Source: CAZSSH01 sp964609825
Lineage (GTDB): Bacteria; Verrucomicrobiota; Lentisphaeria; Victivallales; Victivallaceae
DNA: 64,000 nt
Assembly: GCA_964609825.1 (NCBI GenBank)
Contig: CAZSSH010000011.1
Location: forward strand, 1 to 64,000
Direction: 5' to 3'
The translations under genes were made by a program, and so were the position numbers. The notes under the pieces were generated by a model, which was not told where the DNA came from, ran no database searches, and worked only from the letters and a program-made list of their open reading frames with translations. This document shows positions 43,979 to 53,174 of the stretch, one piece after another (position 1 is the stretch's first letter; each line of letters begins with the position of its first letter).

Positions 43979-46771
43979 ATGTCTGTTCATGTCAGGTTAC
44001 CGGAGAAAATCGAAGGGGAGTGGATTTGGAAAAAATCACATTTGACCCATCCCGACAATTTTTTGCTGTTTCGCAAAGAGTTTGTCTCGGGCTCTATTGG
44101 TATGGAGACCAATCTTTGGATCAGCGCCAATTGCAATTACCAACTCTTTATCAACGGCAAATTTATCGGCTTTGGCCCGCGCGCGCATCACAACATCGGC
44201 TGCAGCTACATTGATCAGCACGACGTCACGTTTTATCTCGAGTCCGGGATCAATGTGTTGTCGGTAGTCGTTTATTACACCAATGATCATTTGCGCAAAA
44301 ATCCGCGCCGGCCGGGGCTGTGGTGTCAGATGGCCAGCTCCAAGGAGGAAATCCTCAAGAGCGACAACTCCTGGCTTGTCCACTGCGGCGGCAGTTATGC
44401 GGCCAACCGGGCGCGGGTGAGTTGTGGCGGGGTGTTTACCGAGTTTTTCAACTCGGTCGATTGCCCGTATCACTGGAACTACAATACTTTTATGCCCAAT
44501 GATGAAACATGGACCCACCCCGATTATTGCGAAGCGGTGAGCAATGAGTTCGGCGCGCGGCTGGAGCTTCACCCGCTGTCCCCGGCGGTGATCGCCGACG
44601 AGACATATCCTTTTGTACAAACGGCGCGCGGCGAATACGGCAATCCTCCCAACTGGACACAGGTGGTGTTTGAGCGGGTCAATGGCGACGGCGAGGAAGC
44701 CTACGCGGCGGCGAGTTTTATTTTCTCCGATGTGGAAAAGGACATCCCGGTAAAAATTTTCTCCGATGACCCGTTTAAATTCTTTTGCGGCAACCGGATG
44801 GTGAGTTGGGGCGACTGCTGTCACGGCGAGGAGGGACGAAAGTTGCACCTCAAACCGGGGTGGAACCGGTTGCTTTTGGTGCAGACGCCAAGCCGCCACT
44901 CGATGGGCTTTATGATCATTTTTGCGACCGAGGAGCCGGTGCGGATCTATCAGGATACCATGGACCGCTCGGGCGAGGAGTGGAATCTGGTGGGGCCGTT
45001 GAAACTGCCGTTAAAAGAATCGACCTCGTCGCTCAAGTTTGAGTCGCTCAAAACCTGGCTTTACCGTCCGCTTTTGTCCGGGATTACCGACATTCACGAC
45101 TTTTTGCGTTTCTGCAGCTTTGAGCCGGAGGAAACGCCAAGCGGACGCCGCGAAATCTCCAACGGCGAATATGTGCTCTACAAACAATCGATTTTGCGTT
45201 ACGGCTTTGTGACGATTGAGCTTGATGCCTCGCACGGCGACGTCGTTGATATCAGCATCGGCAAGGGTTTGGATACCAATAACTTTGTCAAATTCCGCAA
45301 ATGTCACCGCACTACTCATACCATGGTCTGCCGGAAGGGCAAAAACTTTTTCCGCACCTTTATCCCGTCGGATTGTCTCTATGTGCTCATTTCGGGGCGC
45401 ATTGTCCACGGTCATGTCAAGGTGCTCAACGTCGCCTTTGAAGAGCTGATGCGCGTGACGCGCTTTGTGACCTCCTTTAAGACCTCGGACGAGTCGCTTA
45501 ATCAGCTTTGGGAAATTGGTAAACAGACCTTGCGCCGGTCGTCAGCGTTTGTCCCTCTGAGCGGCATTCAGAGCGAAAACGAGGCATATATGCTTGATTG
45601 CTACATCGACTCCATCAACATGGTCGGCGTCTTCGGCGATTATGAGTATATGTCGAGCCGGTTGCGCCAGTTTATCGAGATCCAGTTTGAGAACGGCGAT
45701 ATCCCGGCCCTTACGTATGACAGCCGTCACGTGTCCCAAGTCAACCAGCTTTTCTTTTTGCCGATTTGGATCAATTACAACTACCGGATGACCGGCAACA
45801 AGCAGGAGTTGTTAAGCTTGCTGCATCCTTTGGATTTGACGCGCGAGTATTTTGAAGCGTTGATCAACGACGAAACCGGTCTTTTGAGCGATATCGATCA
45901 CCGTTTTGCGCTCGAGAACCGGTTTGAAAAAGTTGAATTCGGCTCCGATGAGGCACCGACTTATTTGAATGCGCTCTTTTGCCGTTTTTTGCTCTCGGCG
46001 GCGGAGGTCTACAGCAGCGCGGACATGGAGACCAAGCGGCAGCGTTGCGTTTTATTGGCGCAAAAGGTCGCCGAACGACTGCTGCAAAACAATTTTGACC
46101 CCGAATTGCAGCTTTTTCGCCTCCGTTCCCAGCATCCCGAAGACCGGCAGGCCAACTATTGCTTTATCGCCAACTTTTGCGCGATGTTCGGCGGGGTGCT
46201 GCCGCTGGAGATGTTTGAGAACTTCTTTTACACCTTTTTTAACTACGATCCGCCGTTTGACAAGACCGAGCAGTCCAAGCACCCCTATTTCCAATTTTTG
46301 TTTTTGGAGATGATGTTTGCCTTGGGCCAAAAGGATTGGGCGTACCGTTACTTTAAGCAGTATTGGGAGGAGCGCATCTGTGGCGATACCGGCGCCTGGA
46401 CCAGCATCACCGACCCGTCACTGCCCGCCTTTACCAAATTCTCCAACGGGAGCGTGGTCGCGCCCAACGTTTTTTTAATCCGTGAAGTTTTGGGATTGCG
46501 GGCGGCCGAAGTCGGACATGCGGTGGTATTTTTTAACCCTGCCATTAAATATGTCGACTGGGTTGAGGCAAGTTTGCAGATGCACAAGGGCCGCCTCAAA
46601 ATCAAGTGGGAAAAGTTGGCCGACGGCTCATTGGATATCACCATTGACTCCACTGTGCCCATCAAGGTCGTCCCCGAGCTCAGCAAAGAGGAGCTGGCCA
46701 ATGCCACCTTCCGCTTGAGCGACGGGGTGATTTTGCTGAGTCCGCCGGAGGAAGAGGAAAACCAGCAGTAA
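43979..46771 (+). CDS. GH78-like alpha-L-rhamnosidase family protein
   Basis: A protein of 930 residues. The start at 43979 (MSVHVRLPEKIEGEWIW) follows CAGGAGG; the frame extends upstream into the previous gene and that part is rejected. The N-terminal beta-sandwich (WISANCNYQLFINGKFIGFGPRA) is the domain found in GH78 enzymes before the (alpha/alpha)6 barrel, which starts near 500 (SDESLNQLWEIGKQTLRR). The catalytic loop reads QSENEAYMLDCYIDS with Glu533 and Glu535, whereas standard GH78 has a 'QRDERLGW.GD' loop. Activity on rhamnosides is thus uncertain. No signal peptide, so cytoplasmic. The following gene starts within its stop (TAATG). Confidence 0.7.
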   Translation: MSVHVRLPEKIEGEWIWKKSHLTHPDNFLLFRKEFVSGSIGMETNLWISANCNYQLFINGKFIGFGPRAHHNIGCSYIDQHDVTFYLESGINVLSVVVYYTNDHLRKNPRRPGLWCQMASSKEEILKSDNSWLVHCGGSYAANRARVSCGGVFTEFFNSVDCPYHWNYNTFMPNDETWTHPDYCEAVSNEFGARLELHPLSPAVIADETYPFVQTARGEYGNPPNWTQVVFERVNGDGEEAYAAASFIFSDVEKDIPVKIFSDDPFKFFCGNRMVSWGDCCHGEEGRKLHLKPGWNRLLLVQTPSRHSMGFMIIFATEEPVRIYQDTMDRSGEEWNLVGPLKLPLKESTSSLKFESLKTWLYRPLLSGITDIHDFLRFCSFEPEETPSGRREISNGEYVLYKQSILRYGFVTIELDASHGDVVDISIGKGLDTNNFVKFRKCHRTTHTMVCRKGKNFFRTFIPSDCLYVLISGRIVHGHVKVLNVAFEELMRVTRFVTSFKTSDESLNQLWEIGKQTLRRSSAFVPLSGIQSENEAYMLDCYIDSINMVGVFGDYEYMSSRLRQFIEIQFENGDIPALTYDSRHVSQVNQLFFLPIWINYNYRMTGNKQELLSLLHPLDLTREYFEALINDETGLLSDIDHRFALENRFEKVEFGSDEAPTYLNALFCRFLLSAAEVYSSADMETKRQRCVLLAQKVAERLLQNNFDPELQLFRLRSQHPEDRQANYCFIANFCAMFGGVLPLEMFENFFYTFFNYDPPFDKTEQSKHPYFQFLFLEMMFALGQKDWAYRYFKQYWEERICGDTGAWTSITDPSLPAFTKFSNGSVVAPNVFLIREVLGLRAAEVGHAVVFFNPAIKYVDWVEASLQMHKGRLKIKWEKLADGSLDITIDSTVPIKVVPELSKEELANATFRLSDGVILLSPPEEEENQQ

Positions 46772-47694
46772 TGTATCAGGTCATCCTTGACACCGATATC
46801 GAGACCGACTGCGACGATGTGGGGGCGGTTCTCACGTTGCACGCCCTGGCGCAGCGCGGCAAACTCGGAATTGCCGGAGTGATTGCGAGTACCCGTGATA
46901 TCGACTCGGCGCTGTACTTAAAAGCATTGTTGCTGGAGCTTGGCTCACCGGTGATTCCGGTGGGGAGCAACATGTCTTTGCCGCAAGGTCAAAATTATCT
47001 TGACCACGTCGTGCGCAGTCAAGCAATCCTTTATACCAAAGCACGTGATTTTAAACACTTGCGGCCGGAGATCGAGGACGGCTTGCAGCTCTACCGTAGA
47101 TTGTTGGCCGCCGCTTCGGACGGCTCGGTGCGGATTTGCGCCATCGGACTTTTGACGCTGTTGGCGGCCTTATTGGATTCGGCGGCCGACGATATTTCGC
47201 CCTTGACCGGGCGCGAACTTTTGGCGCAAAAAGTCGAAGCGATTTACTCGATGGCGCTGGCCGCGTACCCGGCCGGGTGCGACCGCTTTAATTATGCAAT
47301 GGATAAAGCTTCCGCCGCCAAAGTGCTCAACGATGCTCCCTGCAAAATTGTGATCAGTGCCTTGGGAAGCGATGTATTGACCGGCGCCGAGTTGATGCAA
47401 TCAACGCCGCAAACAAGCGTGGCTGCTTTGGCCTACCGGGTTTTCGGCAGTTTTAATCCGGAGTTTCGCCGTCCGAGCTGGGATCAGATGACTGTATTGG
47501 CGACGAGTTCCGCGTATTCGCAGGTCTTGGCGGAAGTTTGCGGCGGCAATATCGTTTTTGACGCCGTAACCGGCGAAAACCGCTTTACCGGCGAAGTTGC
47601 CGGCAATCGGTATTTTATGGTTGCCCGGCAGACACCGCAATATTTTGCGCGGTTGATCGAGGATCTGATGCTGAAGGCGGTCAAACCGCTTTAA
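46771..47694 (+). CDS. Nucleoside hydrolase family protein (IU type)
   Basis: A protein of 307 residues starting MYQVILDTDIETDCDDVGAV, the Asp-rich calcium-binding N-terminus of inosine-uridine preferring nucleoside hydrolases (normally D-x-D-P-G-x-D-D; here the Pro-Gly is replaced, and Asp7, Asp9, Asp13, Asp15 and Asp16 are present). VRICAIGLLTLLAALL and later GVFG-like FRRPSWDQMTVL fit the family. Family members split N-ribosyl or related glycosidic bonds. Its place after a GH78-like gene, with TAATG overlap, hints at a sugar-related substrate rather than nucleoside salvage. It converges with lepB. Confidence 0.75.
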   Translation: MYQVILDTDIETDCDDVGAVLTLHALAQRGKLGIAGVIASTRDIDSALYLKALLLELGSPVIPVGSNMSLPQGQNYLDHVVRSQAILYTKARDFKHLRPEIEDGLQLYRRLLAAASDGSVRICAIGLLTLLAALLDSAADDISPLTGRELLAQKVEAIYSMALAAYPAGCDRFNYAMDKASAAKVLNDAPCKIVISALGSDVLTGAELMQSTPQTSVAALAYRVFGSFNPEFRRPSWDQMTVLATSSAYSQVLAEVCGGNIVFDAVTGENRFTGEVAGNRYFMVARQTPQYFARLIEDLMLKAVKPL

Positions 47695-47707
47695 AGAGCT
47701 TGCCGTA

Positions 47708-47728
47708 TTCTTCAACGTTATTGAAGAA
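47708..47728. terminator. Hairpin between convergent nucleoside hydrolase and lepB genes
   Basis: TTCTTCAA (47708-47715) and TTGAAGAA (47721-47728) form a perfect 8-base-pair stem with loop CGTTA. It covers the lepB stop codon (47718-47720). No T run follows on either strand, so termination is not certain, but its position between converging genes fits. Confidence 0.4.
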
Positions 47729-48917
47729 ACATGACTTCGTAGTAATTTTTACCCTTGAGGCTGTCGGTCGGCTGATCCACCGGAGCCGGATTGTCCACCA
47801 AACCCCAGCGGCGCGAAAACGGCCAAAAGACAAAGAACGCCTTGCCCACCATGTTTTCGCGCGGCACGGCGCCAAAAAAACGGCTGTCGAGGCTGGATTT
47901 GGAGTTGTCCCCCATCATAAAATAGCTGTTGTCAGGCACCACATACTCCTGATCCAGCTGGCCGATGACTTCGCCCATCAAGCCGAGATGGCCCTGATAG
48001 CCCCCTTTGCCGCTGTAGATTTTTTTAAAGGTGTCGGACAACTCGTAAATCGGTTTAAAATTGCTCTCCCCTTTGGGTTTGACCATCAAGGTGTCATGCT
48101 CGATTTTTAAGGTGTCGCCGGGCATCCCGGCGAGACGCTTGACGTAATAAAAGCCGCTCACCTCGCTTAAGTTGCGCTCATTGTAACGCAGACTTTGCGT
48201 GTTGAAAACCATGATGTCACCGCGCTTGAGCGGAGTTAAGTAAATCGACAAGCGTTCGACAAACAAGTGGTCCCCCAGCGACAAAAAGCCGTCCTTGCAC
48301 AAAACATTGTCTTTGATGTAGCGCTTGGCGGTGGTGAGGTGAGTGTATTCTAGCACGGTTTTGGCGGTCCCGGGGGTGGTATATTTTTGTTTGCCGATCT
48401 CAAAGCTGGTACTGTCGCTCCAAAACGAGCTTTGGGTCTGCAATGTATTGGGTTTAAAATAACCGCTCTCGGCGATGGTAATCGCTTTGACCGGGGTCGT
48501 CGAAAACAAAATGTAGTTAAAAAAATTGTTGAATTTGGCCAAATTGGGATTGGTCGAACCGTCTTTGACCATATAATGGATGCCGTACAACGTCGGCTGC
48601 ATGCTGCCCGTCGGGATTTTGAACGGTTGAAAAAAGAGTCCGCGGATGCCGAAGGCCACCGCTCCCACTACCAGCAAAAGATCGAGCAATTCGCGGATTT
48701 TGCGGAAGCGGTAGGCCGGATAAATTTCCTCCACCTTTTTACGGATTCTGTCAAAGTTATCGGCCGGAGTCTCGATGCAGTCGCTGATGTATTTGTCAAC
48801 CCGTTCTTTTTGCCACCCGGAGAGGATGTCATCCTCGCAGAAACGGCGGTGAATCAGCTCGGCGACAAATTTGCGTTTGTTTTTGTGGACGGCGCGGGCG
48901 CGGTACAGAGCGAGCAT
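47718..48917 (-). CDS. lepB: Signal peptidase I with a long insertion
   Basis: A protein of 399 residues, longer than the usual 250-330. About 75 residues precede the membrane helix (IRELLDLLLVVGAVAFGI). The catalytic Ser105 stands in FKIPTGSMQPTL, and Lys260 in YYVKRLAGMPGD; MMGDNSKSSLDSRFFGAV is the last signature box. The Ser-Lys distance is 155 residues, about 100 more than in the E. coli enzyme, because of a segment between the Ser box and GDHLFVERL. It removes signal peptides of exported proteins, which suits a genome with so many of them. GAAGGAG precedes the start; it follows lepA by 3 bases in one operon. Confidence 0.93.
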   Translation of the reverse strand: MLALYRARAVHKNKRKFVAELIHRRFCEDDILSGWQKERVDKYISDCIETPADNFDRIRKKVEEIYPAYRFRKIRELLDLLLVVGAVAFGIRGLFFQPFKIPTGSMQPTLYGIHYMVKDGSTNPNLAKFNNFFNYILFSTTPVKAITIAESGYFKPNTLQTQSSFWSDSTSFEIGKQKYTTPGTAKTVLEYTHLTTAKRYIKDNVLCKDGFLSLGDHLFVERLSIYLTPLKRGDIMVFNTQSLRYNERNLSEVSGFYYVKRLAGMPGDTLKIEHDTLMVKPKGESNFKPIYELSDTFKKIYSGKGGYQGHLGLMGEVIGQLDQEYVVPDNSYFMMGDNSKSSLDSRFFGAVPRENMVGKAFFVFWPFSRRWGLVDNPAPVDQPTDSLKGKNYYEVMFLQ

Positions 48918-48920
48918 GGC

Positions 48921-50726
48921 TTAATCTCCTTCGTTTTTCAACACTGCGACAAAGGCCTCTTGCGGGATATTCACTTGACCGATTTGTTTCATGCGTTTTT
49001 TGCCCTCTTTTTGCTTTTCGAGCAATTTGCGTTTGCGGGTGATGTCGCCGCCGTAGCATTTGGCGATCACATTTTTGCGCAAGGCGCGGATACTCTCGCG
49101 GGCGATCACCTTGCCGCCGATGGCCGCCTGGATGGCGATTTGAAACATCTGCGGCGGGATCACGTTGCTCAAACGCTCGGCCAGCTGGCGGCCACGGCCG
49201 TAGGCCATGTCAACGTGGACGATCGAGCTGAAAGCGTCGACCGGCTCGTTGTTGACGAGGATGTCGAGCTTGACCAACTTGTCGGCGCGGTACCCGGCCG
49301 GTTCATAGTCCATGCTGCCGTAGCCGCGGGTGATGGACTTTAATTTATCGTGAAAATCGATCAAAATTTCGTGCATCGGGAGCTCGGCGGTGATGATCAC
49401 ATGGTGCGCGTCCACCGAGTCGGTGTGGGTGCAAATGCCGCGCTTGCTCATGACGAGATTCATCACATCGCCGATGTAAATATTGGGCATCATGATCCGG
49501 CAGGAGATGATCGGCTCCTCGATCCGGTCGATTCCGGCGGGGTCGGGGAGGTGGACGGGGTTGTCGACCTCGATCATTTTGCCGTCTTTCATATACACAT
49601 GATAAATTACGCTCGGATACGTGGCGATGATGTCCATCGAGTACTCGCGGCGCAAGCGCTCCTGAATGATCTCCATGTGGAGCAATCCCAAAAAGCCGCA
49701 GCGGAACCCGAACCCCAGTGCCGCCGACGTTTCCGCCTGATAGGCAAAGGCGGCATCGTTGAGCTGAAGTTTGCCCATGCTCGCTTTGAGTTGATCGTAA
49801 TCGGCCGTGTCAATCGGGTAAATCCCGCTGAAAACCATCGGGCGGATTTCTTTAAAACCGGGCAGCGGCTTGGCACAGGGATTTTTGGTGTCGGTGACGG
49901 TGTCGCCGATTTTGGTGTCGGACGGGCTCTTGATGTTGGGGATGAGATAGCCGACCGAGCCCGCCGACAGCTCGTCGGAGGGGCGCATCTCGGGGCTGAA
50001 AAAGCCGACCTCTTTGACTTCGCTCTCCACATTGTTGCTGAAGAGGCGGATGCGGCTCCCTCGCTTGAAGCTCCCGGTCTTGACCCGCAAATAAGTGACC
50101 ACTCCGCGGAAGGTGTCGTACTGGGAGTCAAAAATAAGCGCGCTCGCTCCGTCGAAACCGGGTAGGACGGGCGGCGGTACGCGTTTGACGACAGCCTCAA
50201 GGAGCTCTTTGACGCCCTCTCCGGTCTTGCCGCTTACGCACATCGCTTCCTCGCGCGGGATGGCTAAAACTTCTTCCATTTGCTCAAAGCAGAGGTTTAA
50301 GTCGGCCGCCGGGAGGTCGATTTTATTGATCAACGGGATGACCTTCAAATTTTGCTGAAAGGCCAGATTGGCGTTGGCCACGGTCTGGGCCTGAATCCCC
50401 TGTGTGGCGTCAATCAGGAGCAACGCCCCCTCGCAGGCACCCAGCGAGCGGCTGACTTCGTAGGTAAAGTCGACGTGTCCGGGAGTATCGATTAAATTAA
50501 GCTCATACTCGATTCCGTCACCGGCCGTATAAAGCATCCGTACCGGGTGCGACTTGATGGTGATCCCGCGCTCGCGCTCGAGATCCATCCCGTCCAGCAA
50601 TTGCTCCTGCAAGTCGCGTTGGGCCACCGTGTGGGTGAGCTCCAGCAAGCGGTCGGCAAGAGTGGACTTGCCGTGGTCAATATGGGCAATGATGCAAAAA
50701 TTTCTGATGTGTTCGATTTTGGCCAT
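48921..50726 (-). CDS. lepA: Elongation factor 4 (LepA), ribosome back-translocase GTPase
   Basis: A protein of 601 residues, the exact size expected for LepA. The GTPase begins IAHIDHGKSTLADRLLE, with RERGITIKSH as switch I, DTPGHVDF as G3 and NKIDLPAA as G4. The C-terminus carries the LepA-specific region (RESIRALRKNVIAKCYGGDITRKRKLLEKQKEGKKRMK). It acts on stalled or mistranslocated ribosomes. It is the first gene of a lepA-lepB operon, an order also known in other bacteria, with a promoter at 50760-50788. Confidence 0.98.
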   Translation of the reverse strand: MAKIEHIRNFCIIAHIDHGKSTLADRLLELTHTVAQRDLQEQLLDGMDLERERGITIKSHPVRMLYTAGDGIEYELNLIDTPGHVDFTYEVSRSLGACEGALLLIDATQGIQAQTVANANLAFQQNLKVIPLINKIDLPAADLNLCFEQMEEVLAIPREEAMCVSGKTGEGVKELLEAVVKRVPPPVLPGFDGASALIFDSQYDTFRGVVTYLRVKTGSFKRGSRIRLFSNNVESEVKEVGFFSPEMRPSDELSAGSVGYLIPNIKSPSDTKIGDTVTDTKNPCAKPLPGFKEIRPMVFSGIYPIDTADYDQLKASMGKLQLNDAAFAYQAETSAALGFGFRCGFLGLLHMEIIQERLRREYSMDIIATYPSVIYHVYMKDGKMIEVDNPVHLPDPAGIDRIEEPIISCRIMMPNIYIGDVMNLVMSKRGICTHTDSVDAHHVIITAELPMHEILIDFHDKLKSITRGYGSMDYEPAGYRADKLVKLDILVNNEPVDAFSSIVHVDMAYGRGRQLAERLSNVIPPQMFQIAIQAAIGGKVIARESIRALRKNVIAKCYGGDITRKRKLLEKQKEGKKRMKQIGQVNIPQEAFVAVLKNEGD

Positions 50727-50759
50727 GCGGATTCCTTAACATTAATGATTCATCCGGAT

Positions 50760-50788
50760 AATATAGCATAATATTTTTGATTTATCAA
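50760..50788 (-). promoter_or_regulatory. Promoter for the lepA-lepB operon
   Basis: On the minus strand TTGATA (50788-50783) and TATATT (50765-50760) are 17 bases apart and TG precedes the -10 box (extended -10). lepA starts 34 bases after the box. The plus-strand folB gene starts divergently at 50856 and shares this region; no equally good plus-strand promoter was found. Confidence 0.6.
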
Positions 50789-50855
50789 TTGCGAAATCGA
50801 AAAATACGTGTATTGTAATAATAAATCCGGATCAATCACCATTCTGAGGAGTTAT

Positions 50856-51209
50856 ATGGATAAAATCATCATTCGCGATCTGGCCGTCAACACCATCATC
50901 GGGCTCAACGCCACCGAGCGTGTCCGCAAGCAAAAGCTCATCATCAGTCTGGAGATCAGTCTCGACCTTTCGGTCGCCGCCGCTTCGGGCAATCTTTTGG
51001 ACTCGGTCAATTATGCCAAGATTGAGGATAAAGTTTACCAACTGGTGACCAAATCGCACTTTTTATTGTTGGAGAGTCTGGCTGCGGCCATCGGCAATCT
51101 GGTACTGGAGGAGGAGTTGGTCAAGAGCTGCAAAGTCATCATCGACAAACCGCAGGCGGCCAAATACGCCCGTTCGATTGCGATGGAAATTACATTTGGC
51201 CGCAAATAA
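50856..51209 (+). CDS. folB: Dihydroneopterin aldolase
   Basis: A protein of 117 residues starting MDKIIIRDLAVNTIIGLNATER, the typical FolB N-terminus, with the conserved Glu of ESLAAAIGNLVL and VIIDKPQAAKYARSIAMEI near the end. FolB splits dihydroneopterin to 6-hydroxymethyl-dihydropterin in folate synthesis. The start at 50856 follows TGAGGAGTTAT and is preferred over the upstream ATG at 50808. It lies 18 bases upstream of rnr, probably cotranscribed. Other folate genes are not in this window. Confidence 0.9.
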   Translation: MDKIIIRDLAVNTIIGLNATERVRKQKLIISLEISLDLSVAAASGNLLDSVNYAKIEDKVYQLVTKSHFLLLESLAAAIGNLVLEEELVKSCKVIIDKPQAAKYARSIAMEITFGRK

Positions 51210-51227
51210 CGCCAAAGGAAAGTTATC

Positions 51228-53174
51228 ATGAAACACGAAAAACGCGAGCGTCATGCCCGCAAAAAAGATAAATTGCTTGTCTCAGGGACGATCTCGGTAA
51301 GCACCAACGGTTACGGCTTTGTGGCCGTGGACGGTGCTGAACCCGAGCTCTCGGGCGACGTTTTTATCCCGGCGCAGTACATCAACGGGGCCATTAACGG
51401 CGACAAGGTCAAGGTCGAAATTTTGCCGCCGGACGACCGTTTCCCCAACCGCGACAAGGGTCCGGCGGGTCGGGTCATCGCCGTCACCGAGCGATTGAAG
51501 GATGAATTCATCGGCGAATTGTTGGCCGGGGGAAAAGTCCGCCCGCTCAACCGTCAGATGCCCGAGTTGATCGAGATCAACGGTTCCCTTAAAAAAGCCA
51601 AGCGCGGCGACTGGGTGCGGGTCAAGCTTGATCCCGAGCAACACCGCGGCGAGTTTCAGGGGGAAATCCAAAAAGTCATTGGCAAAGTCGGCGTGATTGC
51701 CGCCGATTTGGACGCGATTTGCGATGAATTCGGCATTCCTCCCCGGTACACCGCCGAGGATGATCAGGCGGCGCTGGCGATTGAGCCCCGGGATATCGAG
51801 CGCCTTGATTGCACCAACGAGCTCACCGTCACCATCGACCCCTTTGACGCCAAGGATTTTGACGACGCCATGTCGATTTCGGCCAATGACGACAAATTGA
51901 TTGAGTTGGGTGTCCATATCTCCGACGTGGCGTCCTACATTGCGCCCAAAAGCAAGTTTGACAAATCCGCCGCCATGCGCGGCTTTACCTGCTATCTGCC
52001 CGGGCGCACGATGCCGATGCTGCCCAAGGGGTTGACTGCCAAAATCAGTTTGCAGGCTAAAGTGAACTCTTTTGCACACACCGTGTTTGTGACGGTCGAC
52101 AAAGCTACCGGCGAGGTCGTCAAAACCCGCCGCGCCCACACGATCATCAAGGTCGATCACCGGCTCAATTATGAGGAGGTGCAAGCCTACGTCGAGCACG
52201 GGACCGCCCCCGCCGACTGGTCGGAGCCGCTCAAAAACGACCTCAAAGAGATGTACCTGGTCACTCAAAAAATGCGTGAATTCCGCAAAAAGACCGAGCA
52301 ATTCATCGACTTGGAGCTCCCCGAAATCAGAGTGATTTGCGACGAAAACAAAAATCAGATCATCGACATCGTCAAAAAGACTTCGCGCGAATCCGAGGTG
52401 ATGGTCGAGGAGTGCATGCTTGCCGCCAACTCGGCGGTCGGCGTCGAGCTCGGGGTCAAATCGGCGGCGGGGCTCTATCGCATCCATCCGATCCCGGATG
52501 CCGAAAAAATCGCCGAGTTTTCGGCTATGATTTACGACTCGTTTGGCCTCGTGACCGGCGATTTGACCAGTCGCAAGGTGTGTAACGATTTCATCAACCG
52601 TCTGCCGGATGACGAAAAGAAGCCGGTGATTTTATCCTTGCTGCTGCGCTCGCTGCCGCGGGCGAGTTACTCGGAGAAGGCGGAGCTCCACTTTGGCCTC
52701 GGCAAAAACCGCTACTGCCATTTTACGAGCCCGATCCGGCGTTACGCGGATTTGACCGTCCATCAGCAGTTGTGGTGTCTCGATACCAACACCCGTTTGC
52801 GCGCCGCGAGCACCATGACCAAACTTGCCGCCGATTTGTCGGAGAAAGAGGAAAACTGCGACTCGGCCTATTATTCGGCCAACGACATGCTCAAATTGCG
52901 CTACTTGCAAGGGTTGCTTGACGCCGGCGGCGAAAACTTTTATGAGGGCGTGGTGGTCAAAATCAATACTGCCGGGCTTCAGGTCGATATTCGCGAGCTC
53001 GGGCTGTACGGCCTGGTGCCGCGTGAAACGCTGCCCGGCGCGTTCCGCTTTGCCAAGCACAAAATGCACCAGCAAAATGCCGACCGCGAGTACAAAATCG
53101 GCAATATCATTTATTTGACCTTAAAAGAGATCGACTGGCCGCGCCGGGTCGGGATTTTTAAAATTAAATTATGA
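51228..53174 (+). CDS. rnr: Ribonuclease R (RNB-family 3'-5' exoribonuclease)
   Basis: A protein of 648 residues. Two cold-shock-type OB domains (GTISVSTNGYGFVAVDG) precede the RNB domain, whose active-site segment DPFDAKDFDDAMSI holds the four metal-binding aspartates. RRYADLTVHQQL is the second signature. An S1 domain (YEGVVVKINTAGLQVDI) ends the protein; the lysine-rich tail of E. coli RNase R is absent, which explains the shorter length. It degrades structured RNA. The next gene overlaps its stop by four bases. Confidence 0.95.
   Translation: MKHEKRERHARKKDKLLVSGTISVSTNGYGFVAVDGAEPELSGDVFIPAQYINGAINGDKVKVEILPPDDRFPNRDKGPAGRVIAVTERLKDEFIGELLAGGKVRPLNRQMPELIEINGSLKKAKRGDWVRVKLDPEQHRGEFQGEIQKVIGKVGVIAADLDAICDEFGIPPRYTAEDDQAALAIEPRDIERLDCTNELTVTIDPFDAKDFDDAMSISANDDKLIELGVHISDVASYIAPKSKFDKSAAMRGFTCYLPGRTMPMLPKGLTAKISLQAKVNSFAHTVFVTVDKATGEVVKTRRAHTIIKVDHRLNYEEVQAYVEHGTAPADWSEPLKNDLKEMYLVTQKMREFRKKTEQFIDLELPEIRVICDENKNQIIDIVKKTSRESEVMVEECMLAANSAVGVELGVKSAAGLYRIHPIPDAEKIAEFSAMIYDSFGLVTGDLTSRKVCNDFINRLPDDEKKPVILSLLLRSLPRASYSEKAELHFGLGKNRYCHFTSPIRRYADLTVHQQLWCLDTNTRLRAASTMTKLAADLSEKEENCDSAYYSANDMLKLRYLQGLLDAGGENFYEGVVVKINTAGLQVDIRELGLYGLVPRETLPGAFRFAKHKMHQQNADREYKIGNIIYLTLKEIDWPRRVGIFKIKL

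Noticed and set aside
51282..52487. 401-codon open frame on the minus strand opposite rnr
   Set aside because: It lies wholly within rnr, has no family motif and no ribosome site; GC-rich genes here give many long antisense frames.
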